From Lentzea californiensis (GTDB lineage: Bacteria > Actinomycetota > Actinomycetes > Mycobacteriales > Pseudonocardiaceae): DNA of 64,000 nt. The stretch spans positions 310,001-374,000 of the forward strand of contig NZ_JANBBE010000003.1 in assembly GCF_024648825.1 (NCBI RefSeq). Reading direction: 5' to 3'. The notes under the pieces are model-generated. The model saw nothing but the letters and a program-made list of their open reading frames with translations. It was not told the origin of the DNA and searched no databases. Below are positions 16,075 through 24,037 of this stretch, one piece after another. Every line of letters begins with the position of its first letter. The first letter of the stretch is position 1. The position numbers were made by a program, and so were the translations under genes.

Positions 16075-19000
16075 CGCCGATGTGGACGTATCCGGCCCAC
16101 AGCAACGGTTCTGCCTTGCGCTGCGCACGAACCAGAAGCGCGACCTCACCGATGGCGGTCGCGGCGGCGTCCGGCCCCGACACCACCACCTTGCGGTAGA
16201 ACGCCTCCGCGATCTTGGCGGCCAGCTGGTCGCCCACGGCCCACAGCGTGCCGACGACCTGCCGGAAGCCGGCTAGGAACAACGCGGCTCCGAGGTGGAT
16301 CGACTCGTCGGACAGCTCCGGCGCCCCCATCGCCGTCCGGCACGCCGACAGGTACGCGAACTGGGCGTCCTCGGTGCGCACCTTCGCGATGTCCAGCACG
16401 CTCAGCACGCCGTCGGCCAGGACGATGCCGCTGCCCGACGGTGCGTTCGGGTCGTGGGCGCCGTGGCAGGAGACGTGGACGAACCGGTGCCGGGCGAGCT
16501 CGGCCGCCGCGGCCGCGCGAGTGGCCTGGAGATTCAGCAACGCCTTGTGCCGCGCGCCCGGCAGCAACCGTTCGACGGTGGCGACCTCGGCCTTGACGTG
16601 GACGAGCGCCAGCTTCTCGTCGGGGTGGTCGTCGAGCGCGATGGTGAGGAACTCCTCGATCTCCTGCCCGCCACCACGACGGGCGAGCGCCGCCGCGAGA
16701 GATCTCAGACTGGGCACGTACGACGAGACCGCCAGGTCGAGACAGCACCGCCCGCTCGTGGCGTCGGTCGCGGCGTGCAACGGCATCGTCGCCAGCGGCC
16801 CGGTAGGACACCAGAACAGCCTCGGCCTGCCCTCGGCTTCGGGCAGCGCCGCGAGCACGGGCGCGACGACCACGTGCCACAACCGGTCGAGGACAGCGGC
16901 GGCCGCCCGCTGGGCCTCGTCGTAGATCTCATGGTCACCGGAACCGAGCGCGTTCGTCGCGGCCTCCATGGCACCGCACCACCGGTCGATCTCGGGCGCC
17001 GTCGAACCGGGAAGCCCGACCGCCCGGACGCCGTCGTGGCCGACGATGATCGCGTGCCCGGACTCGCCGTGGGCGGTGAGCACCACCGCCCACTCGCCCG
17101 CGCCCAGTTCCGGATCGGCCGAGCCCTCCTGCTGCCACAGGATCGACCGGCCGTGCTCGAGCAGGTCGAGAGCACCACGCGCGTCACCCGCGTTGATCGC
17201 GAACGTGGCCGCGCGGGCGACGTGGCGCTGGTACTGCACCAGGAACCGCTCCTGGTCACTGCGCGGCAACCCCTGCCAGGCGACGAGGCTGAGCAACCGG
17301 ACGACCTCGTCCCAGGCGCCGATCGCCTCGGCGGGGGAGCCGGCGCGTTCCGTCAGCACCGCCCAGCTCACTCCGGCGTTGAGCCGGGTCTCCGCCGGAG
17401 CCTGCGGCGCGCGAACGACCTCCTGGAGCAACCGCGCCGCCTCGGCCAGCGAGTTCGTCCGGCTCAGCAGCGCGGTGGCGAGGACGAAGGCCGCGACGAA
17501 CCGCCTCGGCTCGTTCGCGCCGTACTCCGCCAGCTGCTCCCGCATGATCCGCAGGGCTTCGGCCTGGTCGTCCTGACGTGCGGAGGACGTGTCGGACCGG
17601 TGTAGAAGTGCCTGTGCGAGCGACATCCTCCGGCCGGTCCGCGCCGGGTGCCCTGCGGGAGTGGCCTCCAGCGCGGCGCTGATCAGCCCCACTACCTCCT
17701 CCGGGTCCGAGCTCTGCCCCTGGATCGTCCGGTAGAGCAGGAACGAGCCGAGGTTGTGCTGGGCCATCACCCGGTCCGGGTGCTCGTCGGGCAGAGCACC
17801 AAGCGCGGCGCGCAGTGCGGCGAGAGCCAGGTCGAGGTCCGCCGGGCCGGTGGTGAAGACGGACCGCTTGCGGTAGAGGCCGGCCAGTCCATTGTGGACG
17901 ACGAACGCCACCCCCGTGTCGTCGTCACCCAGCCGATCCCTGGCTCGTTCGCTAAGCGCCAGAGCCTCGTCGAGGTCGGCCTTGCTGCCGAGGGCCTCGA
18001 ACCGTTCCGTGAGCTTGTGCGACAGGTTCGCCAGCATCAGCGCGTCGTCCGGCTTGAGCCGCACCGCCTCGCGCATCGCCGTGACCGAACTGTCGAGATC
18101 CGCTCTGTCCCCCGCCTTCGTGAACCGCGCGATGTGCGCGCCGGCGAGGTCGTTGAGGAGCTGAGCGCGGAAGTGACGGCCCGTCCCCGTCGAGAGCAGG
18201 TCCTCCATCAGCCGAATCGCACGGTCGAGATCGCTCATGGGGGTGTTTTCCCCGTGCGTGCCGGCGAGGGACTGGGCGAGCATCCACTTCGCGTGGTCGT
18301 CGTCGGCCGGTGGCAGTTCGGGCGGCTTCTGGCGCAACTCGCCCGCCAGGTACCGGAGCTTCTCGAACAGGTCCTCGCCGTCGACGACCAGCATCGCCCG
18401 TTCGCAGAGTCCGCGCAGTCGCCGCACGATCTCGGGAGCCAGTGGTGAGCCGGCCGTGTCCGCGGTCTCGGCCAGTTGCTCCACGAGCTCGCCGAAACCC
18501 TCGCGGAATCTGGGGTTGCCGGGGATCTGGGCCTCCGGCCTGTCCATCAGCCGCAGGGCCGCGAACCAGTCCGCAGGGTTCTGGTCGCGGGCCAGCCGCA
18601 TCATCAGTGCTCTCGCGTGCAGCAGTTCGTGGGCGTAGTTCTGGGGGCTGGTCTCGTCCAGGAGCCGGAGGGCCTCGTCCAGTTCGGCATCGGCACCGGT
18701 CCGCCGATAGTTGGAGACCAGTGCGTTCGCGAGCATAGAGAGCCCGCCGGGATCGCCTTCGGCGGCGAGCCGCCGGTTCACCTCGAGGAAAGCCCTGCCG
18801 TCACCGGGCTCCGCCGCCCGGTTCAGGTACTTGAGGTGCAACTCCGACAGCGTCGAGAGCAACGCCTTGCGGTGGGGTGCGGGCACGGCGTCGACCACCG
18901 GCTCGATGATCTCGACGGCCCGCTTCAGCACGTCCGCCGACAGCTCGGCCCCCGAGCTCCACACGCTCGCGATCAGCAGGAGCTGTCCCGTCAGGAAGGT

Positions 19001-20014
19001 CACGAGATCACCGAAGGCCGTGTGCGTCCGGATCGCGTGCGCGCACAGACCGAGGAGAAGGATCATCTCGTCGTCGGAGAGGCCGAGCGGGGCGTACCGC
19101 TCCTGCCGGTGGCCGGCCCATTCGAGCACGATCTCCCGCGCGAAGAGTCCGCTCGCGTCCTCGTACCGGGCCTCGGTGTAGAGGCCGAGCAACACCCTGA
19201 GCAGACTCGGCTTCCCGGTCGCCTTGTACCGGCTCGTCACGATCACGGCGACCAGTTCCTGGTGGAACCGCTGATCACCCTTCTCGCGCAACGCGCCGGA
19301 CAGCGCTGTCACGGCGTCCGCGGCCGCGCCGGGCGTGTCAGGCAGGCTGTGCAGGCAGTCCGCGAGCAGCGCGCCCGACTCCAGCCGCGCCGCCTCGTCG
19401 TCCTCCAGCATCACCCCGGCCGCCAAGCCGATCGCCAGGACGAGGTCACCGGCGCGCTGGAACGACTCGTACCTGAAGCGCAGCAGACTGCTCAGCAGCC
19501 ACCGGGTTCGCCGCGGGTTCGCTGAGGGACGCCCCGCCTGCGCGGTCAGCTTCGCGATCGCCTCGTTGAGGTCGGACGGGCTGTTCGCGACGGTGTAGCG
19601 CCGGACGAGCAGGTTCGCTTCTTCCTCCGCCGCCTCGGGGAACTCGCCGGCGTACGTGCTCACCTCGGCGAGCGCGGCGTCCAGCACGGCCCGTGACGGG
19701 TCCCGCTCCGCGCGGATGCGCCACGCGGAGACCATCGCCAGCACCGCGCTCCTGCGCGAACCCGCAAGGCCCGCGACGACGCGGAACATCGAGATGGCCT
19801 CGTCGAAGAGGCCGTCCGCGCCGCCGGCGTTCCACCACGTGATCAGCGCCCAGCCGAGGAACCAGAGGTCCTCCGCGCGCATGTCGTCCGGCGGGCTGTG
19901 CAGCACCACGAGGCGCGCTGCCTCCACCGCGGCTCGCGCAGCCTCGGCGGTGGGTGACTCTCGTGCTTTCGCGTGCAGATCAGCTGCTTGTGCGCGAAGA
20001 GCATCGATGTCCAC
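16070..20014 (-). CDS. TPR-CHAT protein, putative caspase-like protease (1314 aa)
   Basis: The C-terminal ~300 residues form a CHAT domain of the caspase-like clan, with catalytic His H1184 in HVSCHGAHD and Cys C1225 in YLSACRTAMG, followed by GFRQVVGTLWAVGD. The first ~1000 residues are alpha-helical with many TPR-like repeats (for example EAVRLKPDDALMLANLSHKL). CHAT proteases are known effectors in several conflict systems (for example gRAMP/Craspase and gasdermin-linked loci), where the helical region usually senses or docks a partner. The start is GTG at 20014 with no ribosome binding site; a 49-residue peptide gene lies 49 nt upstream and is probably co-transcribed. No nuclease, NTPase or gasdermin-like gene is adjacent. 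Function unknown. Confidence 0.88.
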   Translation of the reverse strand: MDIDALRAQAADLHAKARESPTAEAARAAVEAARLVVLHSPPDDMRAEDLWFLGWALITWWNAGGADGLFDEAISMFRVVAGLAGSRRSAVLAMVSAWRIRAERDPSRAVLDAALAEVSTYAGEFPEAAEEEANLLVRRYTVANSPSDLNEAIAKLTAQAGRPSANPRRTRWLLSSLLRFRYESFQRAGDLVLAIGLAAGVMLEDDEAARLESGALLADCLHSLPDTPGAAADAVTALSGALREKGDQRFHQELVAVIVTSRYKATGKPSLLRVLLGLYTEARYEDASGLFAREIVLEWAGHRQERYAPLGLSDDEMILLLGLCAHAIRTHTAFGDLVTFLTGQLLLIASVWSSGAELSADVLKRAVEIIEPVVDAVPAPHRKALLSTLSELHLKYLNRAAEPGDGRAFLEVNRRLAAEGDPGGLSMLANALVSNYRRTGADAELDEALRLLDETSPQNYAHELLHARALMMRLARDQNPADWFAALRLMDRPEAQIPGNPRFREGFGELVEQLAETADTAGSPLAPEIVRRLRGLCERAMLVVDGEDLFEKLRYLAGELRQKPPELPPADDDHAKWMLAQSLAGTHGENTPMSDLDRAIRLMEDLLSTGTGRHFRAQLLNDLAGAHIARFTKAGDRADLDSSVTAMREAVRLKPDDALMLANLSHKLTERFEALGSKADLDEALALSERARDRLGDDDTGVAFVVHNGLAGLYRKRSVFTTGPADLDLALAALRAALGALPDEHPDRVMAQHNLGSFLLYRTIQGQSSDPEEVVGLISAALEATPAGHPARTGRRMSLAQALLHRSDTSSARQDDQAEALRIMREQLAEYGANEPRRFVAAFVLATALLSRTNSLAEAARLLQEVVRAPQAPAETRLNAGVSWAVLTERAGSPAEAIGAWDEVVRLLSLVAWQGLPRSDQERFLVQYQRHVARAATFAINAGDARGALDLLEHGRSILWQQEGSADPELGAGEWAVVLTAHGESGHAIIVGHDGVRAVGLPGSTAPEIDRWCGAMEAATNALGSGDHEIYDEAQRAAAAVLDRLWHVVVAPVLAALPEAEGRPRLFWCPTGPLATMPLHAATDATSGRCCLDLAVSSYVPSLRSLAAALARRGGGQEIEEFLTIALDDHPDEKLALVHVKAEVATVERLLPGARHKALLNLQATRAAAAAELARHRFVHVSCHGAHDPNAPSGSGIVLADGVLSVLDIAKVRTEDAQFAYLSACRTAMGAPELSDESIHLGAALFLAGFRQVVGTLWAVGDQLAAKIAEAFYRKVVVSGPDAAATAIGEVALLVRAQRKAEPLLWAGYVHIGA

Positions 20015-20063
20015 CGAACGACCGTAGCGCGATCACCGCGGCCTTCGGACGCGAACGAACTCG

Positions 20064-20213
20064 TTACGGCTTGGCGGGCGGCGGGGGAGGAGGGGGCGCG
20101 TCCGCCGTCGGAGGCAGCTGCGCGTGGCTCGCGACCGCGTGGCCCCGCACGTTGTCCTCGCCGAGGTCGGCGAAGTCGATGTCGGTGAAGTCCGGGTCCT
20201 GCGGTGACGACAC
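20064..20213 (-). CDS. Small acidic peptide with polyproline tail, upstream of CHAT gene
   Basis: This 49-residue peptide has an acidic N-terminal half (PDFTDIDFADLGEDNVRGH), a short neutral middle and a tail of seven consecutive prolines ending AKP. The GTG at 20213 is chosen because GGAG lies 6 nt upstream; a TTG at 20255 in frame would add 14 residues but has no ribosome binding site. It has no signal or membrane segment. Its position directly before the TPR-CHAT gene suggests a partner, inhibitor or substrate of that protein. It does not end in the FxSxx motif of the known peptide family tied to TPR proteins. Confidence 0.55.
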   Translation of the reverse strand: MSSPQDPDFTDIDFADLGEDNVRGHAVASHAQLPPTADAPPPPPPPAKP

Positions 20214-20288
20214 GGTTGGCTCCGTCCAGCTGCTCAAACGATCTTCGTGACACAATCATAGATCGCGGAGCTCCACTGGGAGGGTGGC

Positions 20289-20975
20289 ATGGTCCCCACG
20301 ACGCTCGTCGGGCTGGTCCTGTTCATCGCACTGCTGACCCCGGGCTTCGCGTACAGCGCGCGGCGGGAGCGGTCGGGGCCGGAACGGCAGTTCTCGGCGC
20401 TGCGGGAGACCGTGGCGATGGTCGTGGTCAGCGTCGTGTGCGACCTGGTCGTGCTGTCCCTGGCGCTGGTGGTGTGGTCGGCGCTGCCGAAGCGGACCGT
20501 CGACCTCACCGCGTTGCTCACCAAGCCGGGCGACTACGCGGTCAAGCACCACGTGGCGCTCTGGATCTGGGGCGTGGGACTCGTCGGCGTCGCGACGCTG
20601 CTGGCCGTGTTGATCGCGGGACCGCTGTTCGACCGGCTGGGCAGGAGGAACGAGGCCCCGTTCCTCTCCGCGTGGGGGCGCCTGTTCACCGCTCATCCCG
20701 ACTGCCGGGTGCACGTGGGCTGTCACCTGTCGGACGGCACGTACGTCGCGGGGTGGCTGCTCACCTACAGCCGGTCGGCCGCGGACGTGGCGGACCGCGA
20801 GCTCACGATCAGCGGGCCGGTGCAGTACCGGGCCGCCGGGCAGCAGGAGGCGGTCGAGCTGCCGAACGTCGGCGCCATGGCGGTGAGCGCGCGACAGCTG
20901 ACGCTGCTGCAGGTGAGCTACGTCCGCGCCGCGCAGCCGGGTACGCGATCTGACGTACGCGAGATCAGAACGTGA
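20289..20975 (+). CDS. DUF6338 family membrane protein
   Basis: This 228-residue protein has three hydrophobic helices in its first ~115 residues (LVGLVLFIALLTPGFAY, then VVVSVVCDLVVLSLALVVW) and a soluble C-terminal half containing LSDGTYVAGWLLTYS. The arrangement matches DUF6338, whose function is not known. A good ribosome binding site (GGGAGG) precedes the ATG at 20289. The gene is divergent from the peptide-CHAT pair with a short shared intergenic region. Confidence 0.75.
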   Translation: MVPTTLVGLVLFIALLTPGFAYSARRERSGPERQFSALRETVAMVVVSVVCDLVVLSLALVVWSALPKRTVDLTALLTKPGDYAVKHHVALWIWGVGLVGVATLLAVLIAGPLFDRLGRRNEAPFLSAWGRLFTAHPDCRVHVGCHLSDGTYVAGWLLTYSRSAADVADRELTISGPVQYRAAGQQEAVELPNVGAMAVSARQLTLLQVSYVRAAQPGTRSDVREIRT

Positions 20976-21043
20976 GCGGATGATGCCGCCGCCCGTGGTG
21001 ACGAGAGTAGGACGCGACACCACGGGAGAAGGAGTGCATCGCG

Positions 21044-21583
21044 ATGACCACCACCCGCAAGCTCGGCGGCCGCGCCCGCAAGGCCGTTCTGCTCGTGCAC
21101 GTCCTGTCGGCGGGGGCGTGGCTCGGCATCGACCTCGCGCTGGGAATCCTCGTCGTGGTCGCACTGTCCGCTGAGGACACCGGTACCGCCGGTGTGGCGA
21201 TCCAGGCGGTCGACCTGTTCGCGATCTGGCCGATGTTCGGTGCCAGCGTCGTCTGCATGATCTCCGGCGCGGTGCTCGGCCTCGGCAGCAAGTACGGGCT
21301 CGTCAGGTACTGGTGGGTCGCGGTCAAGCTCGTCCTGAACACCGGCATGTCGTTGCTGATCGCGTTCGCCCTGCGGCCCGGCGTCGAGGAGGCGGCCGGG
21401 ATCGGCGAGCGGATGCCGGCGGGCGACCCGGCCGCGGTGATCCCGTCCGGCATCCTGAACCCGGTCGTGGTCGCGCCGACGCTGCTGCTGTTCGCCTACT
21501 TCCTGTCCGTGTTCAAGCCGTGGGGCCGGATCCGCAGGCCGGCGGAACCGGCCCGGCGCCGCGACCTCGTCGGGGCTGTCTAG
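21044..21583 (+). CDS. Four-helix integral membrane protein (DUF2269-like)
   Basis: This 179-residue protein has four membrane helices. The first carries LLVHVLSAGAWLGID and the third YWWVAVKLVLN, a pattern like DUF2269-type proteins with a conserved His in helix 1. GGGAGAAGGAG precedes the ATG at 21044. Its stop codon overlaps that of the convergent VOC gene. Function not known; a heme-binding role for the conserved His is possible. Confidence 0.65.
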   Translation: MTTTRKLGGRARKAVLLVHVLSAGAWLGIDLALGILVVVALSAEDTGTAGVAIQAVDLFAIWPMFGASVVCMISGAVLGLGSKYGLVRYWWVAVKLVLNTGMSLLIAFALRPGVEEAAGIGERMPAGDPAAVIPSGILNPVVVAPTLLLFAYFLSVFKPWGRIRRPAEPARRRDLVGAV

Positions 21584-21933
21584 ATCTTCTGGGTCAGGTT
21601 GACCGGGTTTCCGTCCGGATCGAAGACGTGCGCCACGCGCTGCCCCCAGGGCATGTCGTTCGCAGGTCCCCGCACCCGCCCACCGGCGGCCTCGACCAGC
21701 GGCAGCACCGCGTCGACGTCCTCCACGTCGATGCTCAGGACGATGCGCGCGGGCAGCGACACGTCCGTCTCCTGGACCACGAGCCCCAGTTCCCCGTCGC
21801 CGATCTTCAGCGTCTTGAAGAAGACCGGTCCCTCGGCCGGGTAGCGGAGCACCTCGGCCGCGCCGAGCACCTGCGAGTAGAACGCCTGCGCCCGGTCGAG
21901 ATCGGGCGTCACGATGATGGGCTGAACAGCCAT
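21580..21933 (-). CDS. VOC (glyoxalase-like) family protein
   Basis: This 117-residue protein starts MAVQPIIVTPDLDRAQAFYSQVLGA, the usual first module of VOC proteins, and ends AHVFDPDGNPVNLTQ, the usual metal-ligand strand. The gene follows the sigma factor gene by 15 nt on the same strand and probably belongs to its operon. Enzymatic activity is unknown. Confidence 0.87.
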   Translation of the reverse strand: MAVQPIIVTPDLDRAQAFYSQVLGAAEVLRYPAEGPVFFKTLKIGDGELGLVVQETDVSLPARIVLSIDVEDVDAVLPLVEAAGGRVRGPANDMPWGQRVAHVFDPDGNPVNLTQKI

Positions 21934-21948
21934 GGACTTCCTCCAGAA

Positions 21949-22899
21949 CTAGTCGTCCACAGAGGTACGGGACGGCCGCCCGGAACTGATCGGTTCAGCC
22001 GGGGGCGAGCCGAACAACGGCAGCAACTCGTCCACGTTCAGGTACGTGGTGTTGCCCGTCACCAACCCGTCCCGCACGTCGAGGAACACCAGCCCGAACG
22101 GCTTCTCCAAGCCGGGCCGCATCTGCCAGAACGCGGGCGAGGCGTTGGCCCGCACCGGCACCAGCCAGGCGCCGGCGCAGGCGGCGCCGGGATCGTTCAA
22201 CGCGAGGGAGATCGACTCGCGGCCCCGCAGCCACCAGCTGAACGGCGGCATCGACATCGTCGCGTCCTCGTGCAGCAGGGCCACGAGCGTCCGCACGTCG
22301 TGCCGGTCGAAGGCCTCGCAGTAGCGGCTCAGGAGCGACTTCTGCACGGGATCGGACAGGTTCAGCGGTGCGCCGACGTCGGCCACCCGCAGTGTCGCGC
22401 GAGCCCGTTGCAACGCGCTGGTCACCGACGCGACCGAGACGGACAGCAGTGCGGCGACCTCGGAGGCCTGCCACGCCAGGACGTCGCGCAGGATCAGCAC
22501 GGCTCGCTGGCGGGGCGGCAGGTGCTGCAACGCGGCCACGAACGCCAGCCGCACGGTCTCGCGCCGGATCGCCTGGTCCTCCGGCAGCACCAGGGCGTCC
22601 GGCACGGGCTGCACGAAGACGCTCTCCAGCAGGGGAGCGCCCAGGTCTCCGCCGGACGGGCCCAGGTCCACGGCCAGGGCGCGGCGCTGGGCACTGCGCT
22701 GCATGTCGATGCAGATGTTCGTGGCGATCCGGTAGAGCCACGTCCGCAACGAAGCGCGCTCAGAGTCGTAGCTGTCGAACGCCTTCCATGCGCGCACGAG
22801 TGTTTCCTGCACGGCGTCCTCGGCCTCGAAGCCGGAGCCGAGCATGCGGTAGCAGTAGCCGTTCAGCTCGACGCGGAACGGTTCCAGCGCCTCGATCAC
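21949..22899 (-). CDS. ECF-type sigma factor with SnoaL-like C-terminal domain (SigG/SigJ-like)
   Basis: This 316-residue protein has sigma region 2 (CYRMLGSGFEAEDAVQETLV, near residue 17) and region 4 (HLPPRQRAVLILRDVLAWQ, near residue 145). It continues with a ~110-residue SnoaL/NTF2-like domain (FDRHDVRTLVALLHEDATM). The pattern matches the family that includes mycobacterial SigG. Such C-terminal domains regulate sigma activity in place of an anti-sigma factor. TAGGGT (minus strand, 22907-22912) lies 7 nt before the GTG at 22899, so the mRNA is probably leaderless. A VOC gene follows. Confidence 0.88.
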   Translation of the reverse strand: MIEALEPFRVELNGYCYRMLGSGFEAEDAVQETLVRAWKAFDSYDSERASLRTWLYRIATNICIDMQRSAQRRALAVDLGPSGGDLGAPLLESVFVQPVPDALVLPEDQAIRRETVRLAFVAALQHLPPRQRAVLILRDVLAWQASEVAALLSVSVASVTSALQRARATLRVADVGAPLNLSDPVQKSLLSRYCEAFDRHDVRTLVALLHEDATMSMPPFSWWLRGRESISLALNDPGAACAGAWLVPVRANASPAFWQMRPGLEKPFGLVFLDVRDGLVTGNTTYLNVDELLPLFGSPPAEPISSGRPSRTSVDD

Positions 22900-22955
22900 G
22901 CCCAGGACCCTACGCGGACCGATGAGTTCTCGTCGCCCGGCTCGTACACCAGGGC

Positions 22956-23546
22956 ATGACCGAAGACATCCGCGCCGCCGTGGCGGCGGAACGGCGAGAC
23001 CAGGCAGAACTCCTGAGTGGACTCACCGGGGAGCAGTGGCACGCGCCGAGCCTGTGCGAGGGCTGGACGGTGAAGCACGTCGTCGCGCACACGACGTTGC
23101 CGTTCCGTTCCTCGGGAACGAGAGTGGTCCTGGAGGTGCTGAAATCGGCCGGCCGGTTCAACCACGCCTCCGACCGCATGGCCCGCAAGGACGCGCGGCT
23201 CCCGGCGAGCGACCTGCTGAACTCGTTGAAGAACAACATCGACCACCCGTGGACGCCGCCCGGCGGTGGCCCGGCCGGCGCGCTCTCGCACGACGTCATC
23301 CACGGCCTGGACATCAGCGTCGCCCTGGGACTGGAGCGCCGGGTCCCGCACGACCGGCTCCGCCACGTCCTCGGCGGCATGAAGCCGTCCACCGTCAAGT
23401 ACTTCGGCGCGGACCTCCGCGGCAAACGCCTGGAGGCCACCGACCTGGACTGGACGTTCGGCGAGGGCGAACCGGTCAGGGGACTGGCGCAGGACCTGTT
23501 GCTGCTGGTCTGCGGGCGGACGCTGCCGGTCGGCAGGCTCAGATGA
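22956..23546 (+). CDS. Maleylpyruvate isomerase-type (DinB-fold) protein
   Basis: This 196-residue protein begins with the four-helix metal-binding domain of mycothiol-dependent maleylpyruvate isomerases: LSGLTGEQWHAPSLCEGWTV, then HVVAHTTLP, and later HDVIHGLDI. The three His residues are the usual metal ligands. Actinobacterial members are mostly thiol-S-transferases or of unknown activity. The gene is divergent from the sigma factor gene and its end overlaps the convergent MarR gene by 8 nt. Confidence 0.82.
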   Translation: MTEDIRAAVAAERRDQAELLSGLTGEQWHAPSLCEGWTVKHVVAHTTLPFRSSGTRVVLEVLKSAGRFNHASDRMARKDARLPASDLLNSLKNNIDHPWTPPGGGPAGALSHDVIHGLDISVALGLERRVPHDRLRHVLGGMKPSTVKYFGADLRGKRLEATDLDWTFGEGEPVRGLAQDLLLLVCGRTLPVGRLR

Positions 23547-23988
23547 CCTCCGCGCGCACCCGCGCCGTCGCCTCGATCGTCGAGGCGAGGAAGCGCGCGA
23601 CGACCTGCCGTTCCTCGGCGGTCATCCGCTCCCACGCGGCCGCGTAGCCGCGCGCCAGCGGCTGGAAGAACGTGGAGGCGAGTTCCGTCGCCGTGTCGAG
23701 CACCCGGAGGTCGACACGGCGGCGGTCGCCGGGATCGCGGTCGCGGACGACGTGACCTGCCCGCTCCAGGCGGTCCAGCACGGACGTCGTCGCCGACGCG
23801 CTGAGGTTCAGCGCCTTCGCCAGCGTGCCGGGTGTCATGGGAGCGGTCATGATGAGGTTCAGCGCTGTCATGTCCGTGGGATGCAACTCGTGGGCGGCGC
23901 TGAAGATCTCCAGGAACCGGTTCGACTCCATCACCAGCGCGCGCAGCATCATGCCCAGCTCGTAGTCGGTTGCATCGCTCACGCGCAC
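23539..23988 (-). CDS. MarR family transcriptional regulator
   Basis: This 149-residue winged-helix protein carries the recognition region GTLAKALNLSASATTSVLDRL and the wing RDRDPGDRRRVDLRVL. The start is a GTG at 23988, with a second GTG two codons later. It is divergent from an MMPL-type pump gene. Two tandem palindromes lie between the two starts, the normal arrangement for a repressor controlling itself and an exporter. Confidence 0.9.
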   Translation of the reverse strand: MRVSDATDYELGMMLRALVMESNRFLEIFSAAHELHPTDMTALNLIMTAPMTPGTLAKALNLSASATTSVLDRLERAGHVVRDRDPGDRRRVDLRVLDTATELASTFFQPLARGYAAAWERMTAEERQVVARFLASTIEATARVRAEVI

Positions 23989-23996
23989 AGCTTACT

Positions 23997-24027
23997 GTTT
24001 CGACCATCGAAACGTTCGACGATCGAA
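23997..24027. promoter_or_regulatory. Two tandem MarR-type operators
   Basis: GTTTCGA-CCA-TCGAAAC (23997-24013) and TTCGA-CGA-TCGAA (24015-24027) are perfect palindromes with the same TTCGA-N3-TCGAA core, centred 16 bp apart. They fill the space between the MarR and MMPL genes, so they are likely bound by that MarR protein. Confidence 0.75.
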
Positions 24028-24037
24028 GGAATGTCTG

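Noticed and set aside
20064..20213. Possible FxSxx-COOH peptide of a known RiPP-like system
   Set aside because: The C-terminus is PPPAKP and no radical SAM gene is adjacent, so that class does not fit.
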